6,303 bases of DNA from an uncultured Bacteroidales bacterium (GTDB lineage: Bacteria; Bacteroidota; Bacteroidia; Bacteroidales; Muribaculaceae). The stretch lies in NCBI GenBank assembly GCA_945828175.1, contig CALZQD010000104.1, positions 1-6,303 on the forward strand, in the 5' to 3' direction. The translations under genes were made by a program, and so were the position numbers. Each line of letters starts with the position of its first letter. The stretch's first letter is position 1. Below the pieces are notes generated by a model. It did no database searches. It worked only from the letters and a program-made list of their open reading frames with translations, and was not told the DNA's origin. Of the stretch, positions 1-6,012 are shown piece after piece.

Positions 1-235
1 CTCAGGCTATATGCCCTACATGACTGTCGCATCACTCGAAATGTCGGATGAACCATTTTCAAGAATAACAATTTTTGAAGAAAAATGTGCTGCCCTGTCA
101 CATATTTTGGGCGATTTTCGCTTTTCGCCGCAGTCACATAGCTCGCTATGCTCCTTTGGCTCAAAACAAAACTCGCCTCAAACTATGCAACCTCTGATTT
201 AATATTTATTATGAAACAGGCTCTTAGTCAGGCAA
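1..235. repeat. Probable intergenic repeat-like element with hairpins, no convincing gene
   Basis: This stretch has no convincing gene. A frame is open on the plus strand (11-202, 63 codons), and a different frame is open on the minus strand from 179 to the left edge. That is unusual for such short AT-rich DNA, but neither peptide shows a recognisable domain. What can be seen is internal structure: the inverted repeat CATAGC-TC-GCTATG at 137-150, a weaker stem GGCGA/TCGCC at 110-114 and 125-129, and a tandem heptamer TTTTCGC TTTTCGC at 115-128. The right end, near AAACAGGCTC at 214-223, resembles ends of repeated intergenic segments I associate with Bacteroidales genomes; this is recollection, not a search result. 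The left end lies outside the window. Alternatives are the edge of a degraded mobile element, or the start of a minus-strand gene leaving the window. Confidence 0.35.
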
Positions 236-261
236 TTTGTGACAGTGCCGAATAAAATTAT

Positions 262-292
262 TTTGCTTCTGAGAGATAAATCACTATCTTTG
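262..292 (+). promoter_or_regulatory. Bacteroidetes-type promoter of the esterase gene
   Basis: A -33 box TTTG at 262-265 is followed after exactly 19 bases by the -7 box TATCTTTG at 285-292, matching the Bacteroidetes primary sigma factor consensus TTTG / TAnnTTTG. Transcription should begin only a few bases downstream, about 296-299. This leaves a leader of roughly ten bases before the ATG at 307, so translation probably starts without a Shine-Dalgarno contact. Confidence 0.75.
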
Positions 293-306
293 AAAACAAA
301 AACGCT

Positions 307-1176
307 ATGAAAAAATTGATGTTTCTGGCGGCTGTATGCGCCTCGTCTGCTATTAACGCCGAGGCTAAAGAGCTCGAGCGATATGAGATGAACTATGGCG
401 ACACTGTGCGCACCTATGCCATCTATCGCCCCGATTCAATCAGCCCCTATGCGCCTCTCGTTGTCTATACCCACGGCTATGGGTCAAAGACACGCAACCG
501 CAAGGATTTAAACCGTGCCGCCGACCGTCACGGCTTCGTGGTGTGCTATCCCGACGGCGCGCCCGATACGAGGGGCAAAGACGGCTGGTATGTCGGCTAT
601 CCGTCGCAGTCTAATATGGATAAAGACGAGATTTCGTTTTTCAAGGCCTTGCTCGACGAGGTCTGCGCGGCTGAGAAACTCAACCGCGATAACGTCTTTA
701 TGGCGGGCATGTCGAACGGCGGCGACCTCTGCTATCAGCTGGCCTATACCTGTCCCGAGCTTTTCAAGGCTTATGCGTCAGTGGCGGGTCTGACATTCGA
801 GTGGGTCTACAATGACCATAAGCTGACGATACCGGTCGATTTCATGGAGATCCACGGCAACGTCGACACGACCTCGATGTGGACCGGCGACCACGACAAT
901 AAAGGCGGGTGGGGTGCCTATATACCCGTGCCTCTGGCTGTTTCGGCCATCGCTGCCAATAACCGCTGCACGACGATGACGGTCGACTCTATACCCTCGC
1001 TCACCGGCGACGGCCGTATGCTCACGCGCACTGTCTATGGCGACAGCCCGTCGGGCAAGACAGTCATACTCTATGAGGTTGACGGAGGCAAGCACGCCTG
1101 GCACGCCAAAGACATCGACACCGGCGAAACCGTTTGGCAGTTCTTCGAGTCAGTGCTGAAGAGAGACGATAACTGA
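307..1176 (+). CDS. Exported alpha/beta-hydrolase esterase, PHB depolymerase / feruloyl esterase-like
   Basis: This 289-residue serine esterase belongs to the alpha/beta-hydrolase group of secreted polyhydroxybutyrate depolymerase-like and CE1 feruloyl or acetyl esterases. Residues 1-20 form a signal peptide (KK, then a hydrophobic stretch ending near NAEA), so it acts in the periplasm or outside the cell. The fold markers occur in order: the HG oxyanion region in VVYTHGYGS (52-60), FVVCYPDG (77-84), the nucleophile elbow GMSNG with Ser136, a probable acid Asp187 in EIHGNVD, and the catalytic His263 in DGGKHAWH, close to the GGHxW pattern of the family. Length suits a single-domain esterase without a carbohydrate-binding module. 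The ATG at 307 is favoured because the signal peptide starts there and a strong promoter lies just upstream. The substrate cannot be read from sequence: deacylation or deferuloylation of plant glycans is more likely than true PHB hydrolysis. The gene stands alone on the plus strand and converges with the next one. Confidence 0.88.
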   Translation: MKKLMFLAAVCASSAINAEAKELERYEMNYGDTVRTYAIYRPDSISPYAPLVVYTHGYGSKTRNRKDLNRAADRHGFVVCYPDGAPDTRGKDGWYVGYPSQSNMDKDEISFFKALLDEVCAAEKLNRDNVFMAGMSNGGDLCYQLAYTCPELFKAYASVAGLTFEWVYNDHKLTIPVDFMEIHGNVDTTSMWTGDHDNKGGWGAYIPVPLAVSAIAANNRCTTMTVDSIPSLTGDGRMLTRTVYGDSPSGKTVILYEVDGGKHAWHAKDIDTGETVWQFFESVLKRDDN

Positions 1177-1251
1177 ACCGGCACGGGTCGGAGAAGTATC
1201 AATCCGCGAAACTAATGTAGACAATATTACTATCACTGAATATGCACCGCC

Positions 1252-1277
1252 GCCGCCGATATACTACCGCCGGCGGC
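1252..1277. terminator. GC-rich hairpin between convergent genes, possible two-way terminator
   Basis: GCCGCCG (1252-1258) pairs perfectly with CGGCGGC (1271-1277) around a 12-base loop. It lies in the 121-base gap between the stop of the plus-strand esterase (1176) and that of the minus-strand small protein (1298). No clear T-run follows on either strand, so intrinsic termination is plausible from position and stem strength but not proven. The left arm can also pair in a shifted register (1249-1255). Confidence 0.4.
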
Positions 1278-1297
1278 TGCGCTATAAGCTTATGTTG

Positions 1298-1678
1298 CTA
1301 TTCAAAGCCTACGACTGTATAATTCCAACCTTTCCGTTCCTGACTGATTGCTGTACTTTTATTTTCAGATATACATTTTATTGACGTAGGAAATGCTGAA
1401 TGACCTATGTATCTGCCGCTTTCAACATCAAACCACCATACAGAATCGTCAAATGGATTGTCAGGTATAACGAAACCATACAGCTTCAATTCCGGGAGAT
1501 AATTATAGCGTGAACATTCTTTTTCCGCTTTAATGTAGTCTGTGCGGCTTATTTCTTCCACCGAGAAAACAGCATGAGCATATGCGACGACAACATTCGC
1601 TATCGCAAAGAACAATATCAGGAATCGTTTATTCTTCAGTTTTATATCGGTAGATTCAATTCTTTGATTTGTCGGCAA
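1298..1678 (-). CDS. Small exported protein of unknown function (non-ATG start)
   Basis: I do not recognise this protein. The longest reading starts at TTG 1678 and gives 126 residues. It shows a positively charged run (KLKNKR) followed by a hydrophobic segment FLILFFAIANVVVAYAHA, a good signal peptide or membrane anchor. A soluble part of about 90 residues follows, with two cysteines, aromatic clusters (DDSVWWFDVESGRYIG) and a charged tail. There is no ATG anywhere in the frame. A CTG at 1637-1639 would give a textbook signal peptide beginning M-KNKRFLILFF, three bases after the stop (1642-1644) of the short frame upstream, so it could be the true start or the scar of a lost ATG. The DNA is visibly AT-richer than the neighbouring genes, which suggests recent acquisition or relaxed selection. 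It may be an intact accessory gene or a decaying one. A lineage-specific periplasmic protein or an immunity-like protein would be compatible, but neither is supported directly. Confidence 0.5.
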   Translation of the reverse strand: MPTNQRIESTDIKLKNKRFLILFFAIANVVVAYAHAVFSVEEISRTDYIKAEKECSRYNYLPELKLYGFVIPDNPFDDSVWWFDVESGRYIGHSAFPTSIKCISENKSTAISQERKGWNYTVVGFE

Positions 1679-1820
1679 TCTCTTGGTTGAAGGCTTATTT
1701 CATCGTTATTGTCGAATATAGTCATGAGGTGGTTATATGTCCCTATAGCAAAAGTGCAACAGCCTGTTGCAATATTTCGTTATACTCAGAATCGTTGTTT
1801 AAGCGGACTGCAGTTCCCAT
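1642..1820 (-). pseudogene. Possible small gene broken by a frameshift, upstream of the small exported protein
   Basis: Two short frames lie end to end on the minus strand. The first starts at ATG 1820 (MGTAVRLNNDSEYNE...) and stops at TAG 1743-1745 after 25 codons. The second, in another frame, runs through ATG 1725 (MTIFDNNDEISLQPRD...) to TAA 1642-1644. Adding one T to the TTTT run complementary to 1750-1753 joins them into one uninterrupted frame of 59 residues. The join reads ...LQQAVALFAIGTYNHL..., and the composition is protein-like throughout. The frame upstream of ATG 1820 also stays open past the terminator, so the start is uncertain. The stop lies three bases before the CTG candidate start of the next gene, an arrangement typical of coupled genes. 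I know no family for it. Alternatives are a 27-codon leader peptide alone (1725-1642) or plain untranslated leader. Confidence 0.3.
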
Positions 1821-1823
1821 GCC

Positions 1824-1831
1824 CAAAGGTA
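1824..1831 (-). promoter_or_regulatory. Possible -7 box for the minus-strand small-gene islet
   Basis: On the minus strand TACCTTTG matches TAnnTTTG, but no TTTG -33 box occurs at the usual 19-21 base distance. A transcript would begin at about the ATG at 1820. It would therefore be leaderless for that frame, or would carry it as 5' leader for the frames starting at 1725 and 1678. Position just ahead of the islet is the main support. Confidence 0.3.
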
Positions 1832-1880
1832 ATACTTTTATTTTGATTTTCAGTGCTATGGCTCTATAATTTCGGGGAGT

Positions 1881-1920
1881 ATAAAAACAACCGAGGCCGC
1901 GCGTTGATGACGGCGGCCTT
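1881..1920 (-). terminator. Rho-independent terminator of the phosphodiesterase transcript
   Basis: Read on the minus strand, a 7-base perfect stem (1913-1919 with 1894-1900, AGGCCGC/GCGGCCT, extendable by a G-T and a C-G pair) with a 12-base loop is followed by TTGTTTTTAT (1881-1890). It lies about 80 bases after the phosphodiesterase stop at 2001 and closes the regulator-GH31-phosphodiesterase block. The interval 1921-2000 between stop and stem shows no further gene. Confidence 0.7.
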
Positions 1921-2000
1921 GGGGAAGGGGGTATTGTTAAGATTCAGGCCCGGAGGGTTATGCCCGATGTGGCCTTGGTCTTGTTATGTGCGGGAGGGTT

Positions 2001-2765
2001 TTATTTGAGGAGCGACTGGAGGAGTTCGGGCTCGTTGGTGGTGATGAAGTCGACGCCGTGGTCGATGCACCACTGCATGTCTTCTTTTTTGTTGACGGTC
2101 CAGACGTTGACTTTCATGCCGAGGTCGTGACATTCTTTGATCCACTCGGGGTGTTTCTTCATGGCTTTGAGGCTGTAGTCGATGCCTGCGCCTTTCATGA
2201 ATTTAATCTGCGCGGGAACGAGGTCGCCCTGGAGGTAGTAGACGCCTGTGCCTTCGGGAACGGCTTTGATGAGGTTGACGAAACCGTGTTTAGAGAATGT
2301 GATATAGTCGACCTTGTCTTCGAGACCATATTTCTTGACCATGGCAAGGATGCGCTTGATGGCGGCACGTTCAGACGAGTTGCTGTCGTGGGGTTTGAGC
2401 TCGCAGACGATGCGGGTGTTGAGTTTCGCTGCCTCGGCGAGATATGCGTCGAGAGTGGGGACATGTTCGCCGTTCTTGAGAGTCTGGGCGAGAACGAGTT
2501 CGGCGGGCGAGTGCTCGATGTCGATGCCGTTGATGCTGGCGTCGTGGTTGACGACGAGAACGCTGTCGGCGGTCATCCAGACGTCAAACTCAGAGGCATA
2601 GCAGCCGATAGAGTCGGCCTTGACAAGAGCGCGGATTGAGTTCTGGGCCGAGCCTTCGGTGTCCCAGTAGCCGCGGTGTGCGATGACTTCGGGCTTGGCG
2701 GCTGCGGCTGTGAGGCTGATAGAGGCGGCTGCGGCCAGCGACAGGAATAAAGTTGTTTTTTTCAT
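2001..2765 (-). CDS. Exported glycerophosphodiester phosphodiesterase (GDPD family)
   Basis: This 254-residue enzyme would hydrolyse a glycerophosphodiester to sn-glycerol 3-phosphate and an alcohol. A signal peptide (MKKTTLFLSLAAAAS..., about residues 1-22) places it in the periplasm or at the envelope. The catalytic markers of the GDPD TIM barrel are all present: AHRG with His30 and Arg31, the metal ligands Glu59 and Asp61 in SEFDVWMT, the second catalytic His74 in VVNHD, CELKP with Glu122 and Lys124, and the late strand VNVWTVN (219-225) before DFITTNEPELL. Length is normal for a compact bacterial enzyme. One deviation: the usual PENT after the HRG loop reads QNS (41-43). ATG 2765 is chosen because the signal peptide begins there and a -7 box lies 33 bases upstream. 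The gene follows the GH31 gene by 74 bases on the same strand, so it may be read both from its own promoter and by readthrough. The leaving alcohol is unknown: phospholipid headgroups or glycosylated glycerophosphates are both possible. Confidence 0.92.
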   Translation of the reverse strand: MKKTTLFLSLAAAASISLTAAAAKPEVIAHRGYWDTEGSAQNSIRALVKADSIGCYASEFDVWMTADSVLVVNHDASINGIDIEHSPAELVLAQTLKNGEHVPTLDAYLAEAAKLNTRIVCELKPHDSNSSERAAIKRILAMVKKYGLEDKVDYITFSKHGFVNLIKAVPEGTGVYYLQGDLVPAQIKFMKGAGIDYSLKAMKKHPEWIKECHDLGMKVNVWTVNKKEDMQWCIDHGVDFITTNEPELLQSLLK

Positions 2766-2798
2766 TGCGTTTTTATTGTTTTGAGATTATTGATTATG

Positions 2799-2806
2799 CA
2801 AACTTA
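2799..2806 (-). promoter_or_regulatory. -7 box of the phosphodiesterase gene
   Basis: On the minus strand TAAGTTTG matches TAnnTTTG and lies 33 bases before the ATG at 2765, giving a leader of about 25 bases. A clear TTTG -33 box is missing. Two AT-rich direct repeats occupy the place where it would be, which may mean an activator is needed. Confidence 0.5.
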
Positions 2807-2812
2807 CTGAAT

Positions 2813-2843
2813 AAAACTTTAACTGTTGTTTAAAAAACTTTAA
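2813..2843. repeat. Two 10-base direct repeats 21 bases apart, possible operator
   Basis: AAAACTTTAA occurs at 2813-2822 and again at 2834-2843, start to start 21 bases, which is two helical turns. The pair lies just upstream of the -7 box of the phosphodiesterase gene, and the second copy overlaps the GH31 stop codon. The spacing suits a protein binding one face of the helix, but low sequence complexity makes chance a real alternative. Confidence 0.3.
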
Positions 2844-5092
2844 ATGTTAAAATCGATAGTAATTTTGTCTTTTAAAGTCTTGCTCGGGACCTCGACGGCG
2901 GGGCAGTTTTTGTCGCTGTCGCGGACTACGCGAGCTTTGCGGCCGTTGACTTTCACGGTGGCGCCGTTGGGCAGGGCGGGCAGCAGCAGGCGGTAGGCGC
3001 GGCGGGTGACCTGGCCGTCGTAGCCGCCCTCGGCGGGATGGACGGTGACGGTGGCATGGTTGCCGGCCTGAATGTACTGCAGGCGTGTGGTGAGGTATTT
3101 GCCATCTTTGTAGTCGAGGCTGATGCCGTCGTCTTCATAAAGGGTGAAGCTGTTGTCGGCGTCGCCGGCGGCGGGATAGACGCGCATCACGAGGGTGTCG
3201 AGCGCGGCTGTTGCGGGGCGGGGCGAGTAGGGCTGCGTGGCGAGGATGTGGCCGCCGCGGACGTAGAGGGGCATCTCGTCGATGTCTTTGGCGATGTCGA
3301 GGGTCTGACCGCCGTCGTATTTCTCGTGGGTGAAGTAGTCATACCACACTTCGCCTTCGGGAAACCACACTTTCTGCGACGCGGTGAGGCGCTCGCCTGT
3401 GCCGGGGGTGGTGATGGGCGCAGCAAGGAGCACGTCGCCGAAGGTAAACTCCTGCGGCTGTTTGAACGACAGAGGCTGGTCGCCGTAGCCGATAAACATC
3501 GAGCGGTTGAGCGGTACCATGGTGTTGTGTGTCTGCCACACGCTGCTGTAGATATACGGCATCAGTTCGGAGCGCATGTGATAGAAGCGGCGCATGGCTT
3601 TGGTCTCGCGGTCGCCGCTGATCCAGGGACGGCGGTCGAGTCGCGGGTCTTTTGTCGAGTGGACGCGCAGTGCCGCCGAGAGTGCGCCGAACTGAGTCCA
3701 TCTCGCCGTGAGTTCGGGATTGGGGTCGCCTCTGAAGCCGCCGATGTCGTGCGCCCAGTAGTAGCAGCCGCCCTGTCCGCTGCAGGCGGTCAGCTTGACC
3801 TCGAAGGCGAGAATCTCCCAGTTGGCCTGGGCGTCGCCTGAGAACTGTATCGGGTGACGGTGGTCGCCCCAGCCGGCCCAGCGGCTGTAGCCGGCGCCGC
3901 GTTTGCCGTCGCGCTGTGAGTCGCGGTAGTAGAGTTCGTTAATCCATGCGAGCGATGTTGCCTGATGGCCTCTGACATAGGGATAGAGATAGTTCTGCTG
4001 CCAGTCGAGCCACCAGAAATCGACGCCCATGTCTTCGTGCGGACGGTGGGCGAACTCGAAGAACTTCTCCATGTAATTGCGGTCAGAGAGGTCGAAGAGA
4101 GGCACATCGTCGCCGGTATGGCCGAGAGCCTTGACAAACTCTTTATAGTTATGTTCGTGAGGGCGTATGCCATCGTGCGGATGGTCGTTGAGCGAGACGG
4201 TGACGCCGCGTCGGTGACATTCGGCGATCAGCGCGGCCGGGTCTTTGATAAGGTCGTTGTTCCAGGTATAGCCGTTCCAGTTGAGATGGCCGTTGTGGCC
4301 TGTACCCGTCGTGGCGTCGTTGGTGTGCCAGGCCATGTCGAAGACGATGTTGTCGATGGGAAAATCGTTTTTGTCGTAGCCGTCGATGATGTCGAGAAAC
4401 TCGTTGTCGGTATAATCCCAGTAGCGGCAGTACCAGACGCCGTGGATATATTTGCGTGTCATCGGCACACGTCCGCTGATGGCTCCGAGGCTTGCGAGGG
4501 CCGCGCGGTAGTCATTGCCGTAGACAAAGCAGTACTGATCCTGGATGTGGCTGTCGGTGTCGCGGGGCTTGAGCCATCCGTCGACAAGGAGGTCAGAGCG
4601 TTCGTCGTCTATGATATACCATCCGTCGCGGCTGAGAAGGCCGTCTTGCATCGGAATCTCTTTTTTTACGCGATCAAGGGTCTCTATCGGGCCGCCGAGG
4701 TTGTTGGCGAGGATGAAGCGGTTGGTGAACGTGCGCTCTTTAGCGTTAAGGATATATTTTGCCTTCAGATTCGATGTCGAGAATGGGTAACCGTCGGCGT
4801 GATACCATATTTTCAGGGCAGATGTCGAGATTTCATAGCAGTTGTTGCCGAGGTCGACGACGTCAATCGAGTCGGGCGACAGCATGTTCGTGCGGTCGTA
4901 GGCGAAGAGAGTCGGCTCGTCGATGAAGGCCGCGTCTTTGGCATATTCGAGGCGCAGCAGGGTGGGAGTGATTATCGACAGGCGGTTGTTGCCGAAAACC
5001 AACGGGTTTGACGCCGCCTTTCCGGCAGATGCGTTCATGACCGCGCTTATGGCCAGCATGACAGAGATGCCGGTTCGTGTCAGTAGATTCAT
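2840..5092 (-). CDS. Exported GH31-family glycoside hydrolase with non-canonical nucleophile motif
   Basis: This 750-residue retaining alpha-glycosidase is built like a full GH31 enzyme. It has a signal peptide (about 1-23, ending MNASA), an N-terminal mutarotase-like beta-sandwich (about 30-205), a (beta/alpha)8 barrel (about 215-520), a proximal beta domain (about 525-620) and a C-terminal DUF5110-like domain carrying LYEDDGISLDYKDGKY (651-666). Barrel landmarks are HGVWYCRYWDYTDNEFLD (217-234), IVFDMAWH (249-256), the nucleophile segment DFWWLDWQQ with Asp363, the acid/base segment FSGDAQANW with Asp420, and HDIGGF (448-453). Classical alpha-glucosidases and alpha-xylosidases read WxDMNE at the nucleophile. 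Here the segment is WLDWQQ, preceded by a histidine-rich loop HPHDGIRPHEHNY (304-316), so this belongs to a different GH31 subgroup. Alpha-galactoside, alpha-GalNAc or other specificities are open. The ATG at 5092 starts the signal peptide and lies 22 bases after the regulator stop, so the two are probably one operon. No separate promoter is evident. Confidence 0.93.
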   Translation of the reverse strand: MNLLTRTGISVMLAISAVMNASAGKAASNPLVFGNNRLSIITPTLLRLEYAKDAAFIDEPTLFAYDRTNMLSPDSIDVVDLGNNCYEISTSALKIWYHADGYPFSTSNLKAKYILNAKERTFTNRFILANNLGGPIETLDRVKKEIPMQDGLLSRDGWYIIDDERSDLLVDGWLKPRDTDSHIQDQYCFVYGNDYRAALASLGAISGRVPMTRKYIHGVWYCRYWDYTDNEFLDIIDGYDKNDFPIDNIVFDMAWHTNDATTGTGHNGHLNWNGYTWNNDLIKDPAALIAECHRRGVTVSLNDHPHDGIRPHEHNYKEFVKALGHTGDDVPLFDLSDRNYMEKFFEFAHRPHEDMGVDFWWLDWQQNYLYPYVRGHQATSLAWINELYYRDSQRDGKRGAGYSRWAGWGDHRHPIQFSGDAQANWEILAFEVKLTACSGQGGCYYWAHDIGGFRGDPNPELTARWTQFGALSAALRVHSTKDPRLDRRPWISGDRETKAMRRFYHMRSELMPYIYSSVWQTHNTMVPLNRSMFIGYGDQPLSFKQPQEFTFGDVLLAAPITTPGTGERLTASQKVWFPEGEVWYDYFTHEKYDGGQTLDIAKDIDEMPLYVRGGHILATQPYSPRPATAALDTLVMRVYPAAGDADNSFTLYEDDGISLDYKDGKYLTTRLQYIQAGNHATVTVHPAEGGYDGQVTRRAYRLLLPALPNGATVKVNGRKARVVRDSDKNCPAVEVPSKTLKDKITIDFNI

Positions 5093-5114
5093 GGCTACAG
5101 GTTTAAGAGGATGT

Positions 5115-5942
5115 TTATTGGTTGGCGGTTTCTTTGTGAGGCACAGTGATGCCGCCTATGTTGAGGTGATTGTCTGAAACGTTGACGATTTTGATTTCGA
5201 TGCCGCGGTCTTCGATGGCCTGGGCGATTTTGTCGGGAATGTTCGAGTCTGTGATTATCACGTCGACATCTTCTATGTCGGCGATCTTGCTGAAGCCGCG
5301 GCGGCGGAATTTCGACGAGTCGGCCAGGAGAATGGTTTTCTGGGCAGTGCGCATCATCGCGCGGTTGAGGTCAGACTCGCGCATGTCGGTCGTGGTGATG
5401 CCGAAATCGAGGTCGATGCCGTCGGCGCCGATGAAGAGTTTGCTGCAAGAGAATCCTTGCAGGGCGTTTTCCGCATATTTGCCGACGACCGAGAGACTGC
5501 TTGTGCGCAGGGTGCCGCCAAGCTGTATCAGGTCGATCGCTTCGTTGGCGCCGAGGAGCTCCGACACTTTCAGCGACGCCGAGATGACTGTGAGACGGTG
5601 GATGGGTTTGATGCAGCGGGCCATTGCCAGGACGGTCGTGCCCGAGGCGATGATGATAGAATCGTCTTTGGTGATGAGCGACGCCGCCAGCTGGCCTATC
5701 TGGGCTTTTTCGTGACGCGCGAGATTTTCTTTCTCTATAATCGAGCGGTTGTTGATATATGGGTCTATCAGTATGGCGCGGCCGTGGCTTCGATAGAGTT
5801 TGCTGTTTTTTTCAAGCTCGCTGAGGTCTTTGCGGATAGTGACGGCCGAGACGTCGAGCAGCATCGATAGGTTCGAGACGGGTATAGATTCGTGTTTCAT
5901 CAGAGTCTCGAGAATAAGGTTGTGGCGCTCTTCTTTTGTCAT
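5115..5942 (-). CDS. DeoR-family transcriptional regulator
   Basis: This 275-residue cytoplasmic DNA-binding protein has the DeoR family plan. The N-terminal winged helix-turn-helix is at about residues 5-57, with VSAVTIRKDLSELE (31-44) as recognition helix and YRSHGRA (50-56) in place of the usual R-HGGA wing. The C-terminal sugar-phosphate-sensing domain (about 77-235) carries SGTT (100-103), LGGTLR (141-146), IGADGID (171-177) and ADSSKF (207-212). Family members generally bind a phosphorylated sugar or glycerol 3-phosphate and act mostly as repressors. The frame stays open upstream to 6050, but I start at ATG 5942: family similarity begins at MTKEERHNLIL, and a -7 box (5985-5992) lies inside the extension, which therefore cannot be transcribed from it. 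The next gene on the strand is GH31, 22 bases away, so this is probably its local regulator and autoregulated. The exact effector is not readable from sequence. Confidence 0.92.
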   Translation of the reverse strand: MTKEERHNLILETLMKHESIPVSNLSMLLDVSAVTIRKDLSELEKNSKLYRSHGRAILIDPYINNRSIIEKENLARHEKAQIGQLAASLITKDDSIIIASGTTVLAMARCIKPIHRLTVISASLKVSELLGANEAIDLIQLGGTLRTSSLSVVGKYAENALQGFSCSKLFIGADGIDLDFGITTTDMRESDLNRAMMRTAQKTILLADSSKFRRRGFSKIADIEDVDVIITDSNIPDKIAQAIEDRGIEIKIVNVSDNHLNIGGITVPHKETANQ

Positions 5943-5984
5943 AGTGTAATCAGGTGGATTGTTGTTAAGGTTAAAAGCTTTCTG

Positions 5985-5992
5985 CAAAGATA
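5985..5992 (-). promoter_or_regulatory. -7 box of the regulator-GH31 operon
   Basis: On the minus strand TATCTTTG matches TAnnTTTG and gives a leader of about 35 bases before ATG 5942. The -33 region is poor (TTTC at 6009-6012, spacing 16). Directly upstream is the dyad GATA-A-TATC (6000-6008), a candidate site for autoregulation. Confidence 0.6.
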
Positions 5993-6012
5993 CTAAAAAG
6001 ATAATATCGAAA

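Noticed and set aside
11..202. 63-codon plus-strand frame as a real protein
   Set aside because: No promoter or domain is visible, it spans hairpin and tandem-repeat sequence, and another strand is equally open. Treated as a repeat-like segment instead.
1284..1293. 10-base palindrome ATAAGCTTAT
   Set aside because: Short AT-rich palindromes are expected by chance, and it has no positional relation to a promoter.
1669..1869. 66-codon plus-strand frame with hydrophobic stretches in the islet
   Set aside because: It starts at TTG, has no plus-strand promoter ahead of it and no recognisable feature. The minus-strand frames fit the context better.
1986..2639. 217-codon plus-strand open frame opposite the phosphodiesterase
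   Set aside because: Antisense shadow: repeated FDEV/DAVD-like composition, and the minus-strand gene has all GDPD catalytic motifs.
3038..3841. 267-codon plus-strand open frame opposite the GH31 C-terminal half
   Set aside because: Antisense shadow with low-complexity V/A/G/H composition and no motif.
3965..5011. 348-codon open frame on the plus strand opposite the GH31 gene
   Set aside because: It lies wholly antisense to a clear GH31 gene and is rich in V, A, E and D without any domain. GC-rich codon bias in the real gene explains the lack of stops.
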